Assembly (NCBI GenBank): GCA_965199105.1
Contig: CBDAQO010000002.1
Span: forward strand, 1,612,001-1,676,000
Source of the DNA: LMUY01 sp965199105
GTDB taxonomy: Bacteria; Pseudomonadota; Alphaproteobacteria; Acetobacterales; Acetobacteraceae
Length of the DNA stretch: 64,000 bases
Direction: 5' to 3'
In this document: piece after piece, positions 1 through 8,556 of the stretch
Position numbering within the stretch: position 1 is the first letter of the stretch
Layout: every line of letters starts with the position of its first letter
Position numbers and translations under genes: made by a program
Notes under the pieces: model-generated
Databases searched by the model: none
What the model saw: the letters and a program-made list of their open reading frames with translations, nothing else
Told to the model about the DNA's origin: nothing

Positions 1-686
1 CCGAGCGACATCAAATAGAGCAGCCCGACATTGGACGCCCCGATCATGAAGGGGATCGACAGGTCGAGCCCGCCCAGCAAGGCGACCAGCGTCTGGCCGA
101 CGCAGGCAAGCCCAAGAAACGACGCGAACAGCAGCATCGATTTCACGTTCGCCGCCGAGGCAAACCCGTCGATCGTGGCAGCCCCCACGATGAACAGGCC
201 GATCAGCACCGCCACACCGACAAACGCGCTGCGATTAAGCCGAACCACCCGGCTCAGCGCGAACGCGCCGGCCCCGTAGGCGACCAAGGCCAGCGCGATC
301 AGCAGGTGGACGACCGTGAAGAAGCCCACGATGGCGAACGAACACACCACGAAAGCCGCCGCGAGCAGCGCCAGCACGATCAGCCCCGGCCGGTAGGCGC
401 GGGCAAGATCGGCGAGGTAGCCTGACCCGGCGTCACTCTCGCCCCCCGCCGCCGGCTGCAAGGCCGCGCTGCCGCCCGCCGCCGCCACTGCCTCCGGCCG
501 CCACGTCCAGTCGAAGAACAGGTAGCGCCAACCCCAGATGATCAGCGCGAAGGTTGCTGCGGCGTAGAAGATGATGAGCTGCGCCGCCAGGTTCTCATGC
601 CAGCCCAGCCCCGCGCCCGCCGCCGCCACGCCGGCCGCAACAAGCAACCCCAGCGCCTTGTAGAACGAAAAAGCCGCCCGCCTCAT
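1..686 (-). CDS. ABC transporter permease, ribose/RbsC type (3' end outside window)
   Basis: Inner-membrane permease of a sugar-type ABC importer, last visible gene of the operon. ATG at 686-684 overlaps the TGA of the upstream permease (ATGA), so the two are translationally coupled. The frame stays open for 228 codons to the window edge. The last visible part carries the BPD_transp_2 hallmark GQTLVALLGGLDLSIPFM, like the GG-DLS motif of RbsC. In ordinary RbsC proteins that motif lies within about the first 80 residues; here it follows roughly 190 residues of extra hydrophobic sequence with several predicted membrane segments and a Gly/Ala-rich loop. The substrate cannot be told. Confidence 0.85.
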   Translation of the reverse strand, partial: MRRAAFSFYKALGLLVAAGVAAAGAGLGWHENLAAQLIIFYAAATFALIIWGWRYLFFDWTWRPEAVAAAGGSAALQPAAGGESDAGSGYLADLARAYRPGLIVLALLAAAFVVCSFAIVGFFTVVHLLIALALVAYGAGAFALSRVVRLNRSAFVGVAVLIGLFIVGAATIDGFASAANVKSMLLFASFLGLACVGQTLVALLGGLDLSIPFMIGASNVGLLYLMSL

Positions 687-2911
687 ACGCGCCCGCCGCG
701 CTTCGCTCGGGGGCCGCCGAGCGAACCCGAGAACTCCTCGACCAGCCCGTCTCGCCGATCGAAGCTTCGCGCAGAGCTGCCCAAGGCACGCCAGACGAGC
801 GGAGCCGTGGCGACGGTGGCGGCAAGCGTGAGGCCGATGAGCGTCAGCGGGGCGGCTCCCGAGAAGTAGAACAGGCTGCCCCATGCGAGAATCGCGCCGG
901 CCACGACGTAGCCCAACGAGGCAGCCCGGCGAAGGCTGACCCGGCCGCGACACGCCAGCCAGACTGCCGCCTGCAGCGCAAAGCCGATGACCAGCGCATA
1001 GGAAAGCGCCACCACCGGCGGCAAGCTGCGGGACGGCGCAAGCGCCACTCGCGGCAGCCTTGCCACGGTTAGGCTGGGCATAACCGCAGGCCGCATCACC
1101 ATCGCCGCGCGGACATCATCACCCGTCACGCCCCGCCCCATCTCGGTCGGCTGAACCGGCATCGCAGCCGAGAAGTACAGCGACCCCAAAGCCAGCCCAC
1201 CGAGCAGCACGATGTAGAGGTTTGCCACGTTCTTGAGCCGGGACGGCAGCGGTGACCACAGCAGAACGAACAGCACGGCGGCGCCCGCGATCAAGCCCAG
1301 CCCTTCGCCGCCAAACAGGCTCGTCTGACCACCGTCACCGAACCGCCGCACCACCAGGAGAGCGCCCAACCCCAGCACCGCCACCACCAGCCCGGCCAGG
1401 ACTACGCCGCGTGAGGCAGCGCCCCGCACCGCCTCCGCGTCGAACAGGTTGAGCGCGACCATCACCGACACCAGCATCACCACGCCGAGCAGCGGCAACA
1501 CCGCAAACGCCACCCCGGTCAGCGGACCAGCGACAGAGCCCGTGGCGGGCCGACGCACGAAGCCATCCGCAGACAGCATGTCGAGCCCATAGGCCGAAAG
1601 ATCCACCGCACCGGGCCCCGCCGCCGACATCGCATGGCCCGCATCATGCCCGTTGAAGATCACCCCAAGCCCGATCACGCCGGCAACGACCACCAGCGCC
1701 ACCACCGCTGGTCTTGGCTGCCGGATGAGCAGCGCGAGCAGAAATCCCACCGCCACCAGGCCAATCACCACCAGGATGATGATGGAGCCAGCCGGCAGCG
1801 CCGCCCCCGCGACGGCAGCGCCGCTCGGCAGCGCCGTGGCGGCTGGCCCGGCATCCGCGCCGGCATCGATCGTGGCGTGCAACGCCACCCCGCCAGCAAT
1901 GCTCAACAGGATCGCGAAGAACAGCGTCGGCGACAGGCTGCGCACCGCCCGCTGGATTTGCGGCAGGGCGGAGTTGGTGAGCAGCGAGGCCACCAGCATC
2001 GTGCCATACGACAGGTCGGTCACGTAGCTCTGCACCGTCCCGAAGTTGAACGTCGCCAGTACGTAGCTGATGAGGTAGATGTTGAGTGAGCCAAGCAGCG
2101 AGCCGGTCGCCCCGCCACGGCCGCCCGAAAGGCTCGCGCCACCCAGCACCAGCGCGGTAATCGCCATCAAGGTGAACGTCGTGCCCTGCGTCGGGTCTCC
2201 CGAGCCGATCAAAGCGGTGAAGCAGATCGCCGCCAGGCCCGCGTAGACGCCCGCAATGCAATGCGCACCCAGCCGCACGACGTTGATCCGCACGCCGCTG
2301 GTATAGGCCGCCCGCTCGTCCGAGCCCATCAAGCGAAGATGCCCAAAGAACGCCGTCCGCGCCAACGCATACCAACCAAGCGTGGCAATTACGACGATCG
2401 CCAGGATGGGCGTGAAGATCGCCGTGCCGCTCCCCCAGGACGTCATCCAGTCGGGCGCGACACCCCCCGGGCGCGGCAGGATCAACAAGTTGAGCCCAAC
2501 CAGTGCCAGGTAACCGCTCAGCGACACGATAATTGGCTGCACGCGGACATAGACAATGATGAGGCCGAGCAACAACTGATAGGCCACGCCTACGCCGATC
2601 GCATAGACGAACACCGAGATCGGCGAGCCGAGATACCCGGCCTCGAGCAGCTTGATCATCCCGACGTTGATGAAGCCGATCAGCGGACCAATCGACAGGT
2701 CGACCCCCGCGCGCCCGGCCATGACGATCGCGGTCAGCGCATAGGTGGCCAAAATCAACGGCGCGACCACGATCAGGCCGCTGCCGATCCCATCGCTCGA
2801 CATCAGCGAAGGCCCGCGCAGCGTCCCCACGCTGACCAGCACCGCCAGGATCAAGCCCGGCACCATCAGCCGGGTGCTCGGACTCGAAACGCTATCGCCC
2901 GGCTCAGCCAT
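683..2911 (-). CDS. ABC transporter permease, RbsC type, with a long extra C-terminal membrane region
   Basis: Inner-membrane permease of the same importer. Residues about 20-325 form a normal RbsC-like domain (motif MAGRAGVDLSIGPLIGFINV; later SLSGGRGGATGSLLGSL). About 415 further residues follow, with roughly ten hydrophobic segments separated by Gly/Ala/Pro loops, ending in a charged tail. Family members are usually near 320-350 aa; this one is 742 aa. I chose ATG 2911, preceded by AGG, but GTG 2917 directly after the upstream stop is possible (744 aa). The extra region resembles no domain I know; it may be a fused second membrane unit. The codon-level pattern is that of real coding sequence throughout. 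Confidence 0.85.
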   Translation of the reverse strand: MAEPGDSVSSPSTRLMVPGLILAVLVSVGTLRGPSLMSSDGIGSGLIVVAPLILATYALTAIVMAGRAGVDLSIGPLIGFINVGMIKLLEAGYLGSPISVFVYAIGVGVAYQLLLGLIIVYVRVQPIIVSLSGYLALVGLNLLILPRPGGVAPDWMTSWGSGTAIFTPILAIVVIATLGWYALARTAFFGHLRLMGSDERAAYTSGVRINVVRLGAHCIAGVYAGLAAICFTALIGSGDPTQGTTFTLMAITALVLGGASLSGGRGGATGSLLGSLNIYLISYVLATFNFGTVQSYVTDLSYGTMLVASLLTNSALPQIQRAVRSLSPTLFFAILLSIAGGVALHATIDAGADAGPAATALPSGAAVAGAALPAGSIIILVVIGLVAVGFLLALLIRQPRPAVVALVVVAGVIGLGVIFNGHDAGHAMSAAGPGAVDLSAYGLDMLSADGFVRRPATGSVAGPLTGVAFAVLPLLGVVMLVSVMVALNLFDAEAVRGAASRGVVLAGLVVAVLGLGALLVVRRFGDGGQTSLFGGEGLGLIAGAAVLFVLLWSPLPSRLKNVANLYIVLLGGLALGSLYFSAAMPVQPTEMGRGVTGDDVRAAMVMRPAVMPSLTVARLPRVALAPSRSLPPVVALSYALVIGFALQAAVWLACRGRVSLRRAASLGYVVAGAILAWGSLFYFSGAAPLTLIGLTLAATVATAPLVWRALGSSARSFDRRDGLVEEFSGSLGGPRAKRGGRV

Positions 2912-2917
2912 CACCAC

Positions 2918-3439
2918 CTACCGGGAGGGACCGAAGCGCGTCAGCCGCTCGAACGCCTCGAGATCATCCTGCGAGTAGCCGTGCGACAACGCAGCCGACC
3001 CGGCGTCCTGCGGCTGGCCGCTCGGCTGCCCCCCATTGCGTACATGGCTAAAGCCCGCCTGCAACGTCGCGAACAGCGCATCGTCCGCCGCACTGTAGCG
3101 CTGCTCCGGCAGCCGAACGCTTCGGCCACGGTCAGGCCACCCCGTGTCGCCCGCGCGAGACGGCGCAGCCCGCGCCTCGACCGCGGGCGCCGGGCGCGCC
3201 TGCAACCGCTCCCCCGACGGCGTCAGCGTCTCGAACAACGCAAGGTCGGCCGCCAAGTATCCGCCATGCCCGTTGCCGGCCGGAGCGGCCTTCCGCTTTG
3301 CCACCACCCGCTGCACCGGTCGCGCGGCAAACTCCTCATGCGGTCCGGCGCGCGTCGTGCGCACCACGGGCCGCGCCGCGTCATCGGCCGCCGGGTCAGG
3401 GCGCCAGAATGGCGAGCGATACGGCTGACGCGGAATCAA
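2918..3439 (-). CDS. Small protein with three copies of a YxxxDxxxFxxL motif, unknown function
   Basis: Unrecognised 173-aa protein encoded between the ATPase and permease genes. TTG start overlaps the ATPase stop (TTGA) and its TAG directly precedes the permease start, so it belongs to the operon. No signal peptide or membrane segment. The sequence is Arg/Pro/Ala-rich with three separated repeats: YLAADLALFETL (61-72), YSAADDALFATL (115-126) and YSQDDLEAFERL (155-166), consensus YxxxDxxxFxxL, each probably a short amphipathic helix. Such spaced repeats suggest a flexible cytoplasmic protein that binds the same partner surface several times, perhaps the ABC ATPase; this is inference. Confidence 0.7.
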   Translation of the reverse strand: MIPRQPYRSPFWRPDPAADDAARPVVRTTRAGPHEEFAARPVQRVVAKRKAAPAGNGHGGYLAADLALFETLTPSGERLQARPAPAVEARAAPSRAGDTGWPDRGRSVRLPEQRYSAADDALFATLQAGFSHVRNGGQPSGQPQDAGSAALSHGYSQDDLEAFERLTRFGPSR

Positions 3440-5157
3440 GCGCGGCGTCTCCTCTGCATTGCGTTCGCGATGGTGGGATCTGCTTGGCTACCTTGCCCAT
3501 CGCCGTCCCGCACCACCCGCGGGCGGCCACCCCCACTGCGCGCCTCCCGCGCTTGCCCGAACATGCCTTCAAGCAGCCCGACCGGCTCGATCTCCTCGCC
3601 CACGAAAGTGTCGAAGATGCTGCCGTTGCGGAACACCGCCACGCGCGGGCACAGTCCGATGAACTCCTCCAGCTCGCTGGACATGTAGACCACCGATTTC
3701 CCGTCCGCCACGAACTCGCGCAGATAGTGGTAGAGTTCCTGCTTCGCGCCGACGTCGATGCCACGCGCCGGGTCGTTCAGGATCAGGATCCGCGGCTGGG
3801 TCGCAAACGCACGTGCAATCAGCACCTTCTGCTGGTTGCCGCCGCTGAGTGACGTTATCAAATTCGTGCTCGGCCCGGTCTTGATCGAAAGCCGCTCCAC
3901 TTCCCAAGCGAAAATGCCGTTCAGGCCAGTCCAATCGATCAAACCAGCCTTGCCGCCATACGAGTGCGCGCCATACAGCGCAATCAGCAGGTTCTCGAAG
4001 ATGCTCATGTTCGGCAGGATGCCCTCGCGCTTGCGGTCTCCCGATACGAAGGCGATGCCATGCTGCTTGGCTTGCTCCAAACCGCGGATTTCAACCGGCT
4101 TCGGCGAACCCGGAGCATAGGTCACCGGCACCGAGCGCGCCGCTTGGCTCACCCCCGCCAGGATGCGAACGAACGCGTCCTGGCCATGCCCCTCCAGCCC
4201 GGTGACACCAAGGATTTCGCCAGCCCTCAGCTCGAAGCTCACGCCCGCCGCATCCGGCCAAACCTGCATGTCCGTCGCCCGCAGCACAACGCGCGTCCCC
4301 GGTTCGGCTGCAACCCGCCCGCCTGCCGCGTCATGAACGTCGGATTTCCCCGTCATCAACTCCAACAGGTTCTTCTCCGTCACATGCCCGCGCTCCAGCA
4401 CCCCAACGTCGCGCCCGTCGCGCATGACCGTGGCGCGATCGCTGATCCGAACCAACTCGGCGATGCGGTGCGTAACGATCAAGATCGTGGCGCCACGATC
4501 ACGCAACTGCCGCATCTTGGCAAACAGCCGTTCCGTCGAATCGAAGTCCAGCGCCGCCGACGACTCGTCGAGGATCAGCAGCTTCGGGTTGCACAGCAGC
4601 GCCCGCCCGATCGTAATCCAAGCCTTCACGCCCAGCGACAAGCCATGCGCCAGCCGCTCCGGATCAACGTCGGACCCGGTCAACTCTTTCATCAGCGCGC
4701 GCGCCTGCGCCGTCTTGTCGCGCTGCGCCATGCTGCGCGACCAAAGCCCGTCCGACCCGGCGAACAGGTTCTCGGTGATCGTCGCTTCGTCGGCGACCAT
4801 CACCTCCTGGAACACCGTGGCCACCCCGATCGCACGCGCTTGCGCCGGTGATTTCGGCTCGTGCCCAAGCACCGAAACCTTGCCGCGGTCGACCGACGTC
4901 ACGCCGGACATCACCTTCGCCAGCGTACTCTTGCCACAGCCGTTGCCGCCGACGATCGCATGGATCTCGCCGGAACGCGCCCGGAACGACACGCCGTTCA
5001 GCGCCTTCGTCACCCCGAAGGACTTGTAGGCGTCCTTGACGTAGAGCTCGCTGCCGCCAAGCGGCCCGTCGTCACGCACCGGCGCATCCGGCAAGTCCCC
5101 CGCAATGCGCCGGCTTTGACTGGTCGTGGCAGCTACCATCGCGTCGTGACGTCCCAC
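3436..5157 (-). CDS. Sugar-type ABC transporter ATP-binding protein (two nucleotide-binding domains)
   Basis: RbsA/MglA-type ATPase of 573 aa that would energise the importer at the inner membrane. Domain 1 has Walker A GGNGCGKST (70-78), Walker B LLILDESSAALD and the switch His in IVTHRI, but its signature region reads LSLGVKAW instead of a Gln-rich LS-motif. Domain 2 has the classic LSGGNQQK signature and the degenerate Walker A usual for this family, while its Walker B reads LILNDPARGID where DEP is expected. About 35 N-terminal residues precede the ABC domain. GTG start at 5157; ATG 5139 is an alternative. The gene follows the binding-protein gene by 12 bases. Confidence 0.92.
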   Translation of the reverse strand: MGRHDAMVAATTSQSRRIAGDLPDAPVRDDGPLGGSELYVKDAYKSFGVTKALNGVSFRARSGEIHAIVGGNGCGKSTLAKVMSGVTSVDRGKVSVLGHEPKSPAQARAIGVATVFQEVMVADEATITENLFAGSDGLWSRSMAQRDKTAQARALMKELTGSDVDPERLAHGLSLGVKAWITIGRALLCNPKLLILDESSAALDFDSTERLFAKMRQLRDRGATILIVTHRIAELVRISDRATVMRDGRDVGVLERGHVTEKNLLELMTGKSDVHDAAGGRVAAEPGTRVVLRATDMQVWPDAAGVSFELRAGEILGVTGLEGHGQDAFVRILAGVSQAARSVPVTYAPGSPKPVEIRGLEQAKQHGIAFVSGDRKREGILPNMSIFENLLIALYGAHSYGGKAGLIDWTGLNGIFAWEVERLSIKTGPSTNLITSLSGGNQQKVLIARAFATQPRILILNDPARGIDVGAKQELYHYLREFVADGKSVVYMSSELEEFIGLCPRVAVFRNGSIFDTFVGEEIEPVGLLEGMFGQAREARSGGGRPRVVRDGDGQGSQADPTIANAMQRRRRA

Positions 5158-5169
5158 CTCGCCGTTGGC

Positions 5170-6387
5170 TCAGGGCTTGTACTGTTCCGGGTCAGCAGGA
5201 TGCACAAAGAAGTTGTCGACGTACGACGGACTGCCCCAGGATTCCGGACCAGGCTCAAGCCAGGCCGTCGAGTTGCGGTCGCAATCGGTTTTGACCCGGC
5301 TCTTGATGTCGTCGAAGTCGTAGACCACCGGTGCCACGAGGATGGATTGCAGCTTCGGCCCCTGGCCCTCCATGGTCCGCATCATGATGTTGAAGCCGAG
5401 CTCGATGTCGTCGCCCGGCGGCCAAGTCTGGAACGCCGCGCTCACGTAGTTCGGATTGTTTCGCCAATAACACACCGCACCCAGTTCACCGCCAATCACC
5501 ATCGGCGGCAACTTCCGGCCAGATTGCAGCAGCGCCTGCAACACGCCGGTCTCGCCCGACGATTGCGTCGCCACCCCATCGAGTTCGCCAGGATGCGTCG
5601 AAAGCCACTTCTGAACCTCGGCCTGGCCGATCTGGTCGGTCCACATATGCGAGATTTGCCCAACGACCTTGATGTCCTTCGACTCGGCAAGCCCAGCCAG
5701 GATGCCGCGGTTCTGCGAGTCCGAAGACGACGCGCCGGGTATGCCTTCAACGACGAGCACGTTGCCTTTCTCGCCGATCTCCTTGGCCATCCAGCGGCCG
5801 ATGTCATAGCCCGCGAGCTGGTAATTGACCGAGGAGTTCACCGAATACGGCGACGTCAAATACCCGGTGAAGGAAAACGACGGCACCCCTTTGTCGTAGG
5901 CATATTTGATCGACTGGTTGAGCGCCGTCGGGTTGGAGCAGCAGATGATCAACGCATCCACACCCTGGTCGACCAACTGCCGAATCTGCTGGATTTGCGT
6001 CGAGTCCTTCAGGTTGGACTGCGTGACGATCACGTTCTTCACCAGCCCAAGCTTCTGCCACTTCGGCAGAACCTCGTTCATCAACCGGTCCATCGCGTTC
6101 TTGCGCCACGTGTTGCCCGCGTAGGTGCTGGCGTAACCAATGGTCCACGGCGGCGGCCGCTTCGGCTTGAAGTCCCGCAAGGCGCTCGGTCCAACCGGTT
6201 GCGCCGGGTCCGTGAACTTGGGGTTGTATACCGAATCGCGGATGTTGGCCGGTATCTCGTCCAGTCCTTCCGCATAAGCAGAAGCCCCGACCAGGAGCGA
6301 CGCGGCGAGCGCGATCAGGGGCACGCGCCAGCCTCTGTGACGCCGATGGTGCGGTTTACCCAGCCGGGCCTTCAACGTGGATGACAT
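5170..6387 (-). CDS. Periplasmic sugar-binding protein of the ABC transporter
   Basis: Substrate-binding protein (periplasmic-binding-protein family 4 fold, ribose/galactose-binding type), 405 aa, first gene of the operon. The N-terminus is basic and then hydrophobic with a likely signal-peptidase site after GASAYA, so it is exported. Typical features are WTIGYASTYAGNTWR at the start of the mature domain, the VDQGVDALIICCSNP strand-turn that lines the cleft, and a C-terminal QTWPPGDDIELGF segment. ATG 6387 has AGGAGG nine bases upstream; an in-frame TTG directly before it is less likely. The ligand cannot be assigned from sequence alone. Confidence 0.9.
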   Translation of the reverse strand: MSSTLKARLGKPHHRRHRGWRVPLIALAASLLVGASAYAEGLDEIPANIRDSVYNPKFTDPAQPVGPSALRDFKPKRPPPWTIGYASTYAGNTWRKNAMDRLMNEVLPKWQKLGLVKNVIVTQSNLKDSTQIQQIRQLVDQGVDALIICCSNPTALNQSIKYAYDKGVPSFSFTGYLTSPYSVNSSVNYQLAGYDIGRWMAKEIGEKGNVLVVEGIPGASSSDSQNRGILAGLAESKDIKVVGQISHMWTDQIGQAEVQKWLSTHPGELDGVATQSSGETGVLQALLQSGRKLPPMVIGGELGAVCYWRNNPNYVSAAFQTWPPGDDIELGFNIMMRTMEGQGPKLQSILVAPVVYDFDDIKSRVKTDCDRNSTAWLEPGPESWGSPSYVDNFFVHPADPEQYKP

Positions 6388-6683
6388 CAACGCGCTCCTC
6401 CTGGTTTCGGCAAAATGACACTGAATGACAAGACAATCCGGTCCCGAAACAACTGGTAGCGTAGAGGCCGCATTTCACGCGCCTTGGAACGCTGCGACAA
6501 ACAAACGAGTCTGCACAAGGCTGCCGTACCGCACTTGCGCAACGAATGATCGGGCGCTGCTGTTTGAACCCGCGCAACGCTCACGGCCGAATAATTGCGC
6601 ACAGGGCGAACTTTCACAAGAGGAAAGTTTGTTTTCCCGCAGTCAAATGGCGCGCCTGGCTCCCAACCAAACCCGTGCTCGAT
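6388..6683. promoter_or_regulatory. Leader of the ABC operon with repeat elements
   Basis: No gene seen in these 296 bases between two minus-strand genes. They hold a perfect inverted repeat AACTTTC-N7-GAAAGTT (6609-6629). Nearer the operon start are two direct copies of AATGACA (6414-6420 and 6424-6430) one helical turn apart, a layout often seen for regulator binding. The likely operon promoter lies here, but I could not pick clear -35/-10 boxes. Confidence 0.4.
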
Positions 6684-8384
6684 TCAAAGCGCGAAAAACC
6701 AGTTCGAAACCAGCAACACCACAGCGCCCGCTGCCAGCGCCAAGTAAGGCAGCAGGCCGGCGCGGCGGACCGTGGTTGCTGCCAGCGCGTCGCGCGAGGG
6801 CGCCGGAAAGCGCCCCTTGTCCTGGCCATAATGCCGCCAGCAGAACAACGGGATCACCAACCCGGCGGCGATCAGCCCGGCCCACAGCGCCACCGGGTTC
6901 CACGTCTTGGCGCCGGCGCCCATGAAGACCAAGTTGACGAAGGACAGCACCGTTCCGGCCCCAAGCAACCAGCCGGGCGCGCGCCAAGGCCGCACCATCG
7001 CCCCGGAATCAAGCCGGTGGATCCAACCGGCATTGAGGTTGAGGAAGTTAAAGATGATGTAGCCGCAGTTCGACACGGCGAGGATCAAGAAGAAGCTCGG
7101 TGCATCGGCCGACGCAATCGCCAACGCGCCAAGGTTGAAGCAGAGGTCCGTCAGCATGGCCCGCGTGGGCGAGCCGTGATGGTTCAGCCGGCCAAGATAG
7201 CGCGGCAGCCAGCCTTCCACCGAACCTTGATACAACGTGCGCGACGAACCCGCCATCGCGGTCATGACCGAGAGCATGAGTGCCAAGATCATCATCATCA
7301 CCAACAATCCGTGGACGAACTGACCACCGCCCACCATCCCCGCCAGCGCATCGGCCACGCCCGAGCCGTCGACCACCGGTTGCGCCAACATCCCGTCCAA
7401 CCCCAACACGCCCTGGAAGGTGAACGGCACCAGCACATACAAGGCGATGCAAAGCAGGCCCGAGTAAAAGATCGCCTTGAACGTATCGGCCGTCGGGTTG
7501 CGCAATTCGCTCGTGTAGCAAACCGCAGTCTCGAACCCGTAGGTCGACCAGCCGGCGATGAACATGCCGCCCAGCAGCAGCGTCCAGCCGGGAACGTTCC
7601 AACGGCCCGGGTCAGGCGCCGCCGCCACCGCCAGCGGCACAAGCGGGTGAAAATTCGCGGCGTGGAGCTGCCCCCGCAGCAGAGGCACCAGCCCCACCAC
7701 GAACATCGGGACGATCACGAGCAGCCCCACATACATCTGCACGTTCGCAGTGCCCATAATGCCGCGATGCTGGATCGCGAAGGTCACCAACATCAGCGCC
7801 GCACCAATCCAGAACGTCGCGTTGAGCGAGATGCCGACCGGCCCAAGCGACTGGCTGAACAAGGTCCACGTCCGCAATCCCGGCGTGGCAGCCGCCGTGA
7901 GCGCCGCCACCGCGTCGGCTGGCAGGGTCCCGGCATGGGCGGCGATATAGCCCGCCACCTCCGGCGAACCCGGCGCGAAACTCGGGATCGGCGCCACCGC
8001 ATTGAGGATGTAGGCCGCCGCTATGGAACAGCCTAAGGCAAGCACCGGCGACCATCCCAGCCAGTTGCACCAAACCGACAGCGGCGCCACCACCTTGGCA
8101 TAGCGCACCCAGGCCGCCGCCCCGTACACCGAGGCGCCGCCGGTCTTGTTCGGGTAGAGCCCGGCGATCTCGGCATAGGTGAACGACTGCACGAAGCCCA
8201 TCACGATCGACAGCGTCCAAACGCCGGCCGCAAGCTTACCCGTCATGCCCGCCACGCCGCCCAACGAGAACAGCACCAGCGCCGGAACGCCGCTCGCAAC
8301 CCAGAACGCACCGGTCCAACCTATGCCACGCTGCAAATCGCCAGCGCCGGCTCCCGCTCCTGCAACCGGCGATGTAACCGACAC
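6684..8384 (-). CDS. APC-superfamily amino acid/amine permease
   Basis: Inner-membrane transporter of the amino acid-polyamine-organocation superfamily, 566 aa, about twelve hydrophobic segments. The N-terminal pattern GWTGAFWVASGVPALVLF followed by FVQSFTYAEIAGLYPNKTGG matches the TM1-TM2 region of the family. The GTG start at 8384 has a strong AGGAGG just upstream. It is divergent from dmmDABC and separated from it by a short shared promoter region, so uptake of a methylated amine or related amino compound is a reasonable guess. That substrate is inferred from context; the family alone would also fit ordinary amino acids. Confidence 0.85.
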   Translation of the reverse strand: MSVTSPVAGAGAGAGDLQRGIGWTGAFWVASGVPALVLFSLGGVAGMTGKLAAGVWTLSIVMGFVQSFTYAEIAGLYPNKTGGASVYGAAAWVRYAKVVAPLSVWCNWLGWSPVLALGCSIAAAYILNAVAPIPSFAPGSPEVAGYIAAHAGTLPADAVAALTAAATPGLRTWTLFSQSLGPVGISLNATFWIGAALMLVTFAIQHRGIMGTANVQMYVGLLVIVPMFVVGLVPLLRGQLHAANFHPLVPLAVAAAPDPGRWNVPGWTLLLGGMFIAGWSTYGFETAVCYTSELRNPTADTFKAIFYSGLLCIALYVLVPFTFQGVLGLDGMLAQPVVDGSGVADALAGMVGGGQFVHGLLVMMMILALMLSVMTAMAGSSRTLYQGSVEGWLPRYLGRLNHHGSPTRAMLTDLCFNLGALAIASADAPSFFLILAVSNCGYIIFNFLNLNAGWIHRLDSGAMVRPWRAPGWLLGAGTVLSFVNLVFMGAGAKTWNPVALWAGLIAAGLVIPLFCWRHYGQDKGRFPAPSRDALAATTVRRAGLLPYLALAAGAVVLLVSNWFFAL

Positions 8385-8413
8385 CTCTTCCTCCTAAGCA
8401 CAAAACTTTCCGC

Positions 8414-8441
8414 ATGGTAAATCAGATCGGACCCTCGTCAA
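8414..8441 (-). promoter_or_regulatory. Candidate sigma-70 promoter of the APC permease
   Basis: On the minus strand TTGACG (8441-8436) and TACCAT (8419-8414) are separated by 16 bases, about 22 bases of leader before the AGGAGG and GTG start. Matches are 5/6 and 4/6; found by eye only. Confidence 0.4.
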
Positions 8442-8556
8442 CCGCCCATCTTATTTCCTCCTGGACATAATGGTTTCTTGAAGCGAAAATGCCGGCGAGC
8501 AACGGGCTGCGCGCGTCCGCCGTTGGGGCCAGGCGCCGGCATGAGGGAGTTTGTTG

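Noticed and set aside
2261..3688. Long plus-strand open frame opposite the ABC operon
   Set aside because: Arg/His/Pro-rich translation typical of a GC-rich antisense shadow; the minus-strand genes are clearly real.
4861..6384. 507-codon plus-strand open frame opposite the binding-protein gene
   Set aside because: Low-complexity Arg-rich shadow; the opposite strand encodes a recognisable binding protein with a signal peptide.
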